Positions 7,830 through 13,429 of a stretch of 13,429 bases of DNA are shown one piece after another. The translations under genes and the position numbers were made by a program. Below the pieces are notes generated by a model. It did no database searches and was not told the DNA's origin. It worked only from the letters and a program-made list of their open reading frames with translations. Every line of letters begins with the position of its first letter. Position 1 is the first letter of the stretch. The DNA comes from Sphingomonadales bacterium UBA7473 (GTDB lineage: Bacteria; Pseudomonadota; Alphaproteobacteria; Sphingomonadales; Sphingomonadaceae), in contig DLOX01000047.1 of the NCBI GenBank assembly GCA_002478575.1, forward strand, positions 1 through 13,429. Reading direction: 5' to 3'.

Positions 7830-9758
7830 TTAGGCGGCACTTCGACTTGCTCCCTCAACAATAACGTCAGCATCTCTAGCTCGAAAGCCCGAAACAAGCC
7901 CTTTGAGAAACTCAGTCAGAGCTACAGAATCTTCATTTGCGGCTGCTTTTTGCGCATTGGTGAGCTGTAGTGACAGTTGCGGCCAAAGCTCAAAACCTTC
8001 AGCGGCCTTCATAATACGTGCGTGTCCGGTGGGTTCAGGATTGTCGCCGATTAGCAACTCCTCATAGAGCTTTTCCCCAGGCCGAAGGCCGACGACCAAA
8101 ATCTCAATATCCCCGCTGGGGTTTTCATCATCCCGCAAAGTCAGTCCACTGAGATCGACCATGCGTTTGGCAAGATCGATAATCCTCACCGGATCGCCCA
8201 TGTCTAAGACGAAAACTTCTCCCCCATGCGCCATGGCACCTGCCTGAATGACCAGCTGAGCGGCTTCAGGGATGGTCATGAAATATCGTGTGATTTCGGC
8301 GTGCGTGATTGTGATCGGTCCGCCCGCCTTGATCTGCCTGCGGAACAGCGGAACGACCGAACCACTCGAACCCAAGACGTTTCCAAAACGAACCATTGAA
8401 AAGCGTGTAGCCCCGCCTTCTGCCGCCAAAGCTTGCAATATCTGTTCCGCAACGCGCTTGGTTGCGCCCATGATGTTTGTTGGACGGACGGCCTTATCCG
8501 TGCTTATCAACACAAAGTCCCGAACCAAGTGCTTTTTCGAAAGCAGGGCCATGTTGAGTGTGCCAAACACATTGTTGCGAACACCTTCAGCCGGGTTAAA
8601 CTCAACCAAGGGCACGTGCTTATAGGCGGCGGCATGGTAGACAGTCTCTGGCTTCCAAGTCCCCAAGATACTCTCGATCCGCGCTTCATCCTGCACTGAT
8701 GCTAGCAAAGGGACCAGTTCGACGCCGTCTAGGTCAATATTGTCGGCTAGTTTCTCAAGCTCTTGATGGATCGTGTAGAGGTTAAACTCGCTCTGCTCGA
8801 CAAGGAGCAGCGTCGAGGGCCGAAGCTGAAGCGCCTGGCGGCAAAGTTCACTGCCAATGGACCCCCCTGCCCCAGTGATCATGACAACCTTCCCAGCGAT
8901 GTTCTTGGCAAGCAAAAGCTGGTTGGGGGCGACCGCGTCGCGACCGAGCAAATCTTCAATGTCAAGTTCGCGCAGATCATTCACAGTTACACGACCATGC
9001 GCAAGATCTGCAAGGCCCGGCAATGTTCTAATCGTCGCAGAAGTTGGACGAACCAATTCCAATATCTCATTGCGGCGACTGCGCGAAGCTGATGGAATGG
9101 CGAGTAGTAAGTCGGCGACGTCCAGCTTCTCAATGAGCTTGTCGAGCTTCGCTGGAGCATAAATCTTCTTGCCGTTGAGCACGCTGCCCTGAAGCGTCAC
9201 ATCATCGTCGACAAAGCCAACGACATGCATCTCATCGCTATTCGCCAAGCCAGCAGCCAACTGGCGCCCCGCGGACCCAGCGCCATAGATTAGGATCCTG
9301 CGCTGAGCCCCTTGTTTTAGTGCGGCAAGATATCCACCACCCAACCAGTAGTGGGTCAATGTGCGCGAGGCGCCGATGGCAAGGAAAAGGAGCAGCGGCT
9401 GTGCAATGCCTACGGTCCGCGGGATGCCCGAGATGCCAACAACAGAGAAGATCAAGGCATAAGCAGCTCCATATACCGCGCAAGCGCGCAGCACCGCCGT
9501 TAGCGCCCCCCACCCCGCATGCCGGAAAATAGCTCTGTACAGCCCGAACGTAATGAACAAGGGGATCGCCAGGGCAAGCGCCCCAACATAGGAAAGCCAT
9601 TGAGTCCCAACTGGAACAACCCAGCGATCCAGCCTCAGAAAATAGGCAATCGCGACGGTCGCGATACAAAGCAACGCATCAACTGTGAGAGCAATGCCTC
9701 GCTTATTCGCACGAGAGAGATTGAGAACGGATTTGGCTAGCCGGGTTTGCACGGTCAT
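7830..9758 (-). CDS. Membrane-bound nucleotide-sugar 4,6-dehydratase (PglF/WbpM/CapD family)
   Basis: About 642 residues from the ATG at 9758. Four hydrophobic segments (roughly 21-43, 52-76, 88-111 and 116-131) anchor it in the inner membrane. A first Rossmann domain follows (IYGAGSAGRQL, about 157-167), then the catalytic SDR domain with TGAGGSIG (295-302), ISTDKA (418-423) and MGATKR (430-435). In this branch methionine replaces the usual tyrosine of YxxxK. The family converts UDP-GlcNAc to UDP-2-acetamido-2,6-dideoxy-hexos-4-ulose, the entry step to bacillosamine, FucNAc or QuiNAc sugars. The open frame extends to 9905, but those residues are cysteine-rich, unlike the family, and would overlap the parA promoter region; 9767 and 9860 (with AGGGA before it) are other possible starts. 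It is the first gene of a minus-strand operon with the aminotransferase and phosphoglycosyl transferase, divergent from parA. Confidence 0.9.
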   Translation of the reverse strand: MTVQTRLAKSVLNLSRANKRGIALTVDALLCIATVAIAYFLRLDRWVVPVGTQWLSYVGALALAIPLFITFGLYRAIFRHAGWGALTAVLRACAVYGAAYALIFSVVGISGIPRTVGIAQPLLLFLAIGASRTLTHYWLGGGYLAALKQGAQRRILIYGAGSAGRQLAAGLANSDEMHVVGFVDDDVTLQGSVLNGKKIYAPAKLDKLIEKLDVADLLLAIPSASRSRRNEILELVRPTSATIRTLPGLADLAHGRVTVNDLRELDIEDLLGRDAVAPNQLLLAKNIAGKVVMITGAGGSIGSELCRQALQLRPSTLLLVEQSEFNLYTIHQELEKLADNIDLDGVELVPLLASVQDEARIESILGTWKPETVYHAAAYKHVPLVEFNPAEGVRNNVFGTLNMALLSKKHLVRDFVLISTDKAVRPTNIMGATKRVAEQILQALAAEGGATRFSMVRFGNVLGSSGSVVPLFRRQIKAGGPITITHAEITRYFMTIPEAAQLVIQAGAMAHGGEVFVLDMGDPVRIIDLAKRMVDLSGLTLRDDENPSGDIEILVVGLRPGEKLYEELLIGDNPEPTGHARIMKAAEGFELWPQLSLQLTNAQKAAANEDSVALTEFLKGLVSGFRARDADVIVEGASRSAA

Positions 9759-9871
9759 ATTTCCCATCTGCGGCGCACTTAGAAGATGGCGAGCAAAAGT
9801 GCAAACCCCTACCCAAGGCGTAATACAACAACAACCAATCGGCTTATCCTGCAATAACATCCCCTTCCCTA

Positions 9872-9913
9872 ATTGAAGCTTTTCTGTCATATCAATGCCG
9901 AACAAGCTTCAAT
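9872..9913. promoter_or_regulatory. Inverted repeat upstream of parA, probable operator
   Basis: Perfect 10-bp arms ATTGAAGCTT (9872-9881) and AAGCTTCAAT (9904-9913) are separated by 22 nt. The right arm ends one base before the parA ribosome binding site (AGGGG, 9914-9918), which is 5 bases from the ATG at 9924. The position fits an autorepressor site for ParA, whose N-terminus looks DNA-binding, or an mRNA hairpin that limits ParA translation. Both readings are inference. The RBS also decides the parA start: the open frame begins at 9873, but that codon has no such signal. Confidence 0.55.
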
Positions 9914-9923
9914 AGGGGCCACC

Positions 9924-11138
9924 ATGCCACAAACTGATTCAATTCCCGCGACAAGCGAAGCCGATCGCATTGGTCAGCTGGCGGAAACCGGCGAGCGGAT
10001 GATTGATCGGTTGCGGCAAAAGGCGTTTCTACCGGAATCGCGCAAAGGCCTGCTCGTCCGCTATGGCATTGCGGAGGCAGCACAGCATTTGGGCTGTTCG
10101 ACCAATCGGATTCGTATGGCGGAGGAAGATGGGCGGTTGCCCCCTCCCCAGCCTTCTGAAAATGGGCGGCGGCCTGGCTATAGCATCGATGATCTGCTGA
10201 CGATGCGGGCAGTGCTAGGCGCCTCCCCTGCCCGCGATACCGATGATAAGCCCGCCATCATCGCGGTTCAGAATTTCAAAGGTGGTGTCGGAAAGTCGAC
10301 GGTCACCACGCACCTCGCCCATTATTTTGCGGTGCAGGGTTACAAGGTGCTGGTCGTAGATTGCGACAGCCAAGCGACGACGACCACGCTCTTCGGTTTC
10401 AACCCCCATTTCAACATCAGCCGCGAAGAGACGCTGTATCCCTATCTCTCGATCGATCCGACGCAGGCCGATCTTCTCTATGCAGTGAAGCCCACGCCTT
10501 GGCCCAATGTTGATCTGATCCCGTCGAATCTTGAGCTGTTTGACGTTGAATATGAGCTGGCAGCATCAGGCGCGGATGGAACCAGCGTGCTGGCGACGCG
10601 GTTTCGGAAGTTGAAGCAAGGCCTAGCTGATCTCGCGCGAGGCTATGACATAGTCCTGCTCGATCCGCCCCCTGCCCTTGGCACGATCAGCTTGGCGGTG
10701 ATGCAAGCGGCCAATGCTTTGCTTGTTCCTTTGGCTGCGACGACCCCGGATTTCTGTTCGACCGTCCAATTTCTGTCGATGATGGATCAAGTCATCCATC
10801 AGCTCCGCTCTGCCGGGATCAGCGTCGATTATGATTTCTGCCGCCTGATCTGTTCGAAATTTGACGCGAACGATCCAAGCCATGCGATGGTGCAGCAAAT
10901 CATGGAGCAGACCTTTGGCCCTGCTCTCCTCCCCGTCCCCATCCTTGAAAGCGCTGAGATCAGCCATGCATCGCTGCGCATGATGACCGTTTATGAGCTG
11001 GATCGGCCGATCGGCACTGCAAAGACCCACAAACGCTGCCGATCCAACCTCGATGAAGCCATGGCGCAGGTCGAACAACTGGTCCGCCGGGGATGGGGCC
11101 GCCCTGCCCTCTTAAGGGAGATGGGGGATGCTGCATGA
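9924..11138 (+). CDS. parA: Plasmid partitioning ATPase ParA (RepA-type, with N-terminal helix-turn-helix)
   Basis: 404 residues, the long (type Ia) form of ParA. A MerR-like winged helix lies at about 45-99 (GIAEAAQHLGCSTNRIRMAE, then GYSIDDLLTMR). The ATPase domain has the deviant Walker A KGGVGKST (119-126), the A' motif VVDCDSQA (144-151) and Walker B YDIVLLDPPP (241-250). ParA binds DNA non-specifically when ATP-bound and moves ParB-parS complexes to segregate the plasmid; the N-terminal domain of type Ia members usually represses its own promoter. ATG 9924 is chosen for AGGGG five bases upstream. In repABC plasmids this protein is called RepA, but it does not initiate replication. parB follows on the same strand, with a toxin-antitoxin pair inserted between. 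The base composition is visibly more GC-rich than the glycan genes. Confidence 0.93.
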   Translation: MPQTDSIPATSEADRIGQLAETGERMIDRLRQKAFLPESRKGLLVRYGIAEAAQHLGCSTNRIRMAEEDGRLPPPQPSENGRRPGYSIDDLLTMRAVLGASPARDTDDKPAIIAVQNFKGGVGKSTVTTHLAHYFAVQGYKVLVVDCDSQATTTTLFGFNPHFNISREETLYPYLSIDPTQADLLYAVKPTPWPNVDLIPSNLELFDVEYELAASGADGTSVLATRFRKLKQGLADLARGYDIVLLDPPPALGTISLAVMQAANALLVPLAATTPDFCSTVQFLSMMDQVIHQLRSAGISVDYDFCRLICSKFDANDPSHAMVQQIMEQTFGPALLPVPILESAEISHASLRMMTVYELDRPIGTAKTHKRCRSNLDEAMAQVEQLVRRGWGRPALLREMGDAA

Positions 11139-11139
11139 C

Positions 11140-11156
11140 TATAGCCTTGAGGCTAT
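11140..11156. promoter_or_regulatory. Operator-like repeat 1 of the toxin-antitoxin unit
   Basis: TATAGCCTTGAGGCTAT, an inverted repeat (ATAGCC-ttga-GGCTAT), begins two bases after the parA stop codon. It matches the next element (11165-11181) as TATAGC-YTTRR-GGCTAT, with centres 25 bp apart. Paired palindromes directly before a HigB/HigA-type operon are where the HTH antitoxin normally binds to repress its own promoter. The assignment is by position and symmetry. Confidence 0.65.
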
Positions 11157-11164
11157 GGACATCA

Positions 11165-11181
11165 TATAGCTTTAGGGCTAT
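11165..11181. promoter_or_regulatory. Operator-like repeat 2 of the toxin-antitoxin unit
   Basis: TATAGCTTTAGGGCTAT is the second copy; its symmetry extends to 11164-11183 as ATATAGC-tttagg-GCTATAT. It ends five bases before the toxin ATG at 11186 and overlaps the place expected for a promoter -10 element and the toxin leader, which fits repression by the downstream antitoxin. No separate ribosome binding site is evident. Confidence 0.65.
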
Positions 11182-11185
11182 ATAG

Positions 11186-11538
11186 ATGGAGTGGGAAATC
11201 CTGCTGCATGAGGAATTTGCCGAAGAGGCGGCTCAACTGCCTGTTGCGGTGGCTGAAACGCTTGCCGCCAAGGCCAACCTGCTTCGGCGAGATGGACCAA
11301 GCTTGGGCGCCCGCATGCAGATACGCTGGCCGGATCGCGTTTTAGCAACATGAAGGAGTTGCGCTTCTCGGCGGACAGTGGCGTTTGGCGGGTCGCCTAT
11401 GCTTTTGATCCTGTGCGACGGGCAATCATTCTCGTAGCCGGCGACAAGGCAGGGGTTTCACAGCGCCGTTTCTATGATGCGCTGATCGCCAAAGCAGATC
11501 GGCGTTTCGCCGGGCATCTCGAAACTTTGGAAGGGTAA
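11186..11538 (+). pseudogene. HigB/Gp49-like toxin, frameshifted by a one-base deletion
   Basis: Frame 1 starts at ATG 11186 (MEWEILLHEEFAEEAAQLP) and keeps the family sequence for 41 codons, to LG at 11303-11308. It then stops at TGA 11351-11353, giving only 55 residues. The missing half continues in another frame: reading from about 11309 gives RPHADTLAGSRFSNMKELRF, then GVWRVAYAFDP, ILVAGDKAG and RRFYDALIAKAD, to the TAA at 11536-11538. Adding one C between 11308 and 11309 restores a single 117-aa protein of normal size for RelE-superfamily Gp49/HigB ribosome-dependent mRNA interferases. The toxin is therefore probably inactive unless the deletion is a sequencing error. The antitoxin starts 4 bases after the stop, in the toxin-first order typical of HigBA. 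Confidence 0.85.
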
Positions 11539-11542
11539 GGAC

Positions 11543-11923
11543 ATGGCAAGCAAAGCGAAGCTGGCGCAACCACCTAAACGGTCCGTGATCGGCAAAACGC
11601 TCGATGAGTTTATTGCCGAAATGCCGCCTGCAAGTCAGGAGAGAGTTCGCGCACAAACCGCTGTCTTGATGCGCCAGGTCGATGGCCTTCAACAGCTGCG
11701 TAAAATTGCAGAAAAGAGCCAAACGCAGGTGGCTGAGAAGCTTGGCATCAAACAGCCGTCGGTCGTGAAGATGGAGAAGCAAGCCGACCTTTATATCTCC
11801 ACCTTGCGTAAATATGTGGCCGCAGCGGGTGGCAAACTGACGCTAATGGTCGATTTCCCTAATGTTGGATCCTTTGAAATCAAAGGATTGGGCGATTTGA
11901 TCGAAGGACCGGAAGAACTGTGA
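11543..11923 (+). CDS. higA: HigA-like antitoxin, XRE-family helix-turn-helix protein
   Basis: 126 residues. The N-terminal ~45 residues are a variable, possibly toxin-binding arm. An XRE/Cro-type helix-turn-helix spans about 50-95 (LRKIAEKSQTQVAEKLGIKQ, then PSVVKMEKQADLYISTLRKY), followed by a short tail, GGKLTLMVDFP, as in this antitoxin group. AAGG sits just before the ATG and the gene lies 4 bp after the toxin frame, so the two form one operon. It should neutralise the toxin and repress the operon through the twin repeats at 11140-11181. Because the toxin is frameshifted, the surviving protein may act only as a repressor, or protect against a related toxin elsewhere; that is speculation. 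Confidence 0.87.
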   Translation: MASKAKLAQPPKRSVIGKTLDEFIAEMPPASQERVRAQTAVLMRQVDGLQQLRKIAEKSQTQVAEKLGIKQPSVVKMEKQADLYISTLRKYVAAAGGKLTLMVDFPNVGSFEIKGLGDLIEGPEEL

Positions 11924-11970
11924 CTCCGGAACGAGAAAGGCCAAATTCTGGTGAAAATGAACAAGGCTAA

Positions 11971-12011
11971 CCAAATGGGGCGATTTTTTGCGCCCATCTG
12001 GTCACTTTTTT
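11971..12011 (+). terminator. Candidate Rho-independent terminator after the antitoxin
   Basis: CCA-a-ATGGG-g-CG (11971-11982) pairs with CG-CCCAT-c-TGG (11991-12001) around an ATTTTTTG loop: ten base pairs with one mismatch and one bulge. Six T residues follow at 12006-12011, four bases after the stem. This could end transcription from parA and the antitoxin, so parB would need its own promoter in the next 50 bp, or act as an attenuator lowering ParB relative to ParA. Confidence 0.5.
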
Positions 12012-12038
12012 GTTGCATTGTAGGAAATATCTTGTTTT

Positions 12039-12057
12039 GTTCTTTTGTAGAACGGAG
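12039..12057 (+). promoter_or_regulatory. Small inverted repeat and ribosome binding site of parB
   Basis: GTTCT-tttgt-AGAAC (12039-12053) is a perfect 5-bp-arm inverted repeat that runs into GGAG (12054-12057), which lies 6 bases before the parB ATG at 12064. The RBS supports 12064 over the upstream ATG at 12010. The repeat may be an operator or a weak hairpin controlling access to the RBS. I found no convincing -35/-10 pair. Confidence 0.4.
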
Positions 12058-12063
12058 ACTCAT

Positions 12064-13131
12064 ATGACCAAGAAGCAAAGTGACTATCTCGCCGATCTTC
12101 TGGCAAATGATGGCGGAGCAAAGCCGCTGGACGAAGCTGAGCGTGCCCCCCTGCCCTCGCCTATGGCTGATCGCGCGAACGACCGCCCGCGCGGCATGAC
12201 TTTGCTCAATCGAGAGTCTGCCATTGCCCGTGTCGCGTCCGGCGAGGTGCGCCAAGTCACTCAATTGCTGCTTGATCCGGCGCGGGTGCGCATCTGGCCA
12301 GGCAATGCCCGCGTCTATGCCCATTTGACAGAAGACAGCTGCCGAGAGCTTATTGATTCGATTCTGGCGGAAGGCGGGCAGAAAGTGCCTGCTGTGGTCC
12401 GCCGCGTCGATGGTGATCCGGATCACGACTATGAAGTGATTGCCGGCACGCGCCGTCATTGGTCGATCAGCTGGCTACGCGCCAACAATTATCCTGACAT
12501 GGTCTTCCTGGCGCAGGTTCAAGCGCTGGATGATGAAAGCGCTTTCCGCCTCGCCGATCTTGAAAATCGCGCGCGCAAAGATGTGTCAGATCTTGAACGC
12601 GCGCGCAATTATGCCGCAGCGCTCGATGCTCATTATGGCGGCAGGCAGAGGCGGATGGCAGAGCGGCTGAAGGTGCATGAAAGCTGGCTTTCTCGCATGT
12701 TGAAAGTGGCGCGCTTACCGGACGTCGTGGTTGAGGCTTTTGCAAGCCCAGAGGATATTCAAGTCAAGCCCGCCTACCCTCTTGCGGTTTTCTGTGCCGA
12801 TGATGAGACGCGTCCCCTCGCGATCAAACGCGCGCATATCTTGTGCGATGTGCAAGTTGCACGGCGCAGCGCAGGCCGTCCGTCGCTTGGGAGTGCGGAT
12901 GTAATCCGTCAATTGCTCAATGGCCCAGATCAGGCGCTACCGCCCTCTCCTGCCCCTTATAGCGTCGAGAGCCGCCATGGCCGCACGATGGTCTCGCTCG
13001 CCAGCCAGAACCGACAGGGATTGACCTTGCGCCTCCATGCTGGGTCTGGTGCCAGCACTGACGAGTTGGCGGTGGCTGTGCGCGATCTGCTGACGCAGTT
13101 GGAAGCTGATGGAAAAGGCCTGCAAGCGTGA
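12064..13131 (+). CDS. parB: Plasmid partitioning protein ParB
   Basis: 355 residues. The ParB/Srx domain starts near 66 (LLLDPARVRIWPGNAR) and contains YEVIAGTRRHWS (123-134), corresponding to the GERRxxA nucleotide (CTP) motif of ParB; here Thr replaces Glu. ENRARKDVSDLERARNY (167-183) matches the second conserved box, and a helix-turn-helix for parS recognition lies at about 195-217 (RMAERLKVHESWLSRMLK). The C-terminal ~100 residues are the variable dimerisation region. ParB binds parS, spreads along DNA as a CTP-dependent clamp and links the plasmid to ParA. ATG 12064 is preceded by GGAG at 12054-12057; 12010 has no RBS and lies in the terminator T-tract. The likely parS sites follow directly (13147-13174 and 13407-13429). 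Confidence 0.93.
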   Translation: MTKKQSDYLADLLANDGGAKPLDEAERAPLPSPMADRANDRPRGMTLLNRESAIARVASGEVRQVTQLLLDPARVRIWPGNARVYAHLTEDSCRELIDSILAEGGQKVPAVVRRVDGDPDHDYEVIAGTRRHWSISWLRANNYPDMVFLAQVQALDDESAFRLADLENRARKDVSDLERARNYAAALDAHYGGRQRRMAERLKVHESWLSRMLKVARLPDVVVEAFASPEDIQVKPAYPLAVFCADDETRPLAIKRAHILCDVQVARRSAGRPSLGSADVIRQLLNGPDQALPPSPAPYSVESRHGRTMVSLASQNRQGLTLRLHAGSGASTDELAVAVRDLLTQLEADGKGLQA

Positions 13132-13146
13132 TCGGATTGGCGCTCA

Positions 13147-13174
13147 GAAAAACTTTCCCCGGGGAAAGTTTTTC
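13147..13174. repeat. 28-bp perfect palindrome, candidate parS copy 1
   Basis: The core AACTTTCCCCGGGGAAAGTT (13151-13170) is perfectly self-complementary. The symmetry extends 4 bp further on each side (GAAA ... TTTC), giving 28 bp with no mismatch or spacer. It starts 16 bp after the parB stop codon and recurs at 13407-13429. A repeated perfect palindrome beside parB is the expected form of a ParB-binding centromere. It does not match the chromosomal parS consensus (GTTTCACGTGAAAC), as is normal for plasmid ParBs. It could instead be a replication iteron or a bidirectional terminator for parB (T5 follows the stem). Confidence 0.6.
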
Positions 13175-13225
13175 AAAATGCGACACCCTCCGGTTGCTGC
13201 GTGCGGGCGCCGTTTGGCTCCTCCT

Positions 13226-13355
13226 CCTTCGCGCCTTCGCGCCTTGCCGAAGGCAAGTTTATCCTGAGCTTGCCGATGGGGGTCAGTCCATTCCCATGCT
13301 AGGGAGCGCTCAAAGACCTGAACTTAGTTTCACGCGAAGACGTGAAGACGCTAAG
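13226..13355. repeat. Non-coding repeat-rich stretch between the two palindromes
   Basis: No gene is visible from 13132 to the end (298 bp). Besides the palindromes it holds a tandem 8-mer, CCTTCGCG, at 13226-13233 and 13234-13241 with a degenerate third unit, CCTTGCCG, at 13242-13249; this overlaps a hairpin, CTTGCC-gaa-GGCAAG (13243-13257). A nested inverted repeat lies at 13323-13355: outer CTTAG/CTAAG and inner TTCACG-cgaaga-CGTGAA (13329-13346). The sequence types (cgcgaagacg, cctgagcttgcc) recall dispersed intergenic repeats I associate with sphingomonad genomes; this is from memory. The stretch may also be part of an origin. Confidence 0.5.
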
Positions 13356-13406
13356 AAAGTGGCGGCTTTACAACAATCTACGAAGGTAGTTGGCTTGAGT
13401 TGTCTC

Positions 13407-13429
13407 AAAAACTTTCCCCGGGGAAAGTT
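13407..13429. repeat. Second copy of the palindrome, candidate parS copy 2 (cut by window end)
   Basis: A 23-bp exact match to 13148-13170, containing the full AACTTTCCCCGGGGAAAGTT core at 13410-13429. Copy spacing is 259 bp. The window ends on the last base of the core, so it cannot be seen whether the outer arm, or further copies, continue. Two spaced copies favour a protein-binding array (parS) over a simple terminator. Confidence 0.6.

Noticed and set aside
9238..9669. A 143-codon minus-strand open frame and plus-strand frames inside the dehydratase gene
   Set aside because: They are out-of-frame shadows of a well-supported gene; their composition shows no domain I recognise.
9759..9905. 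Longer N-terminus of the dehydratase (start at 9905, 9860 or 9767)
   Set aside because: The extra residues are cysteine-rich and unlike the family's N-terminus, and they would fill the divergent promoter region with parA; 9860 has a fair ribosome binding site, so it is not fully excluded.
11791..12459. 222-codon minus-strand open frame across the antitoxin end and parB start
   Set aside because: It crosses two well-supported plus-strand genes and their intergenic signals, and shows no recognisable motif.
13328..13346. TTTCACGCGAAGACGTGAA as a chromosomal-type parS site
   Set aside because: It shares only half-site resemblance with GTTTCACGTGAAAC, with 6 bases between the arms, so it does not fit the compact 16-bp palindrome.
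1..13429. CRISPR arrays, tRNA or rRNA genes, full insertion sequences
   Set aside because: No regularly spaced repeats, tRNA-like cloverleafs, rRNA sequence or transposase genes were found on either strand.

Overview
The window looks like part of a plasmid or other secondary replicon from an alphaproteobacterium, most likely a sphingomonad. This rests on the plasmid-type ParA with an N-terminal DNA-binding domain, the matching ParB, the HigB/HigA-type toxin-antitoxin pair and the style of the intergenic repeats; it is inference, because no rRNA or species-diagnostic gene is present. By eye the left ~9.8 kb is more AT-rich than the right ~3.5 kb, so the two parts may have different histories.

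Region 1 (1-4438, all minus strand) is a small acyl-making operon joined to a sugar N-acyltransferase. In transcription order it holds a PglD-like left-handed beta-helix acyltransferase, a FabH-like ketosynthase (KAS III), a 72-aa acyl carrier protein, a second and different KAS III, an SDR ketoreductase, and a Rieske non-heme-iron oxygenase alpha subunit that runs off the left edge. From the ACP to the reductase the genes overlap by a few bases, so they are probably translationally coupled. A 71-bp inverted-repeat structure lies between the acyltransferase and the first KAS III.

Region 2 (4600-9758) is a surface-glycan assembly set: a plus-strand GT4 glycosyltransferase (WbuB-like) and a minus-strand operon of membrane-bound UDP-GlcNAc 4,6-dehydratase (PglF/WbpM/CapD type), PLP aminotransferase (PglE type) and PglC-type phosphoglycosyl transferase. 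With the PglD-like protein these are all the enzyme types needed to make a bacillosamine-like 4-N-acyl-4,6-dideoxy sugar and load it onto undecaprenyl phosphate. My main inference is that Region 1 makes an unusual acyl group on the ACP (ketoacyl, then hydroxyacyl, possibly further hydroxylated), and that the PglD-like enzyme puts it on the 4-amino group in place of acetate.

Region 3 (9872-13429, plus strand) is the replicon maintenance block: parA, a HigB-type toxin gene broken by a one-base deletion, an intact HigA-like antitoxin, parB, and a ~300-bp non-coding tail. The tail contains two copies of a perfect GC-centred palindrome, which are good candidates for the ParB binding site (parS). 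The toxin-antitoxin pair sits between parA and parB, with two operator-like repeats directly after the parA stop. No replication initiator gene is visible; it may lie beyond the right edge.
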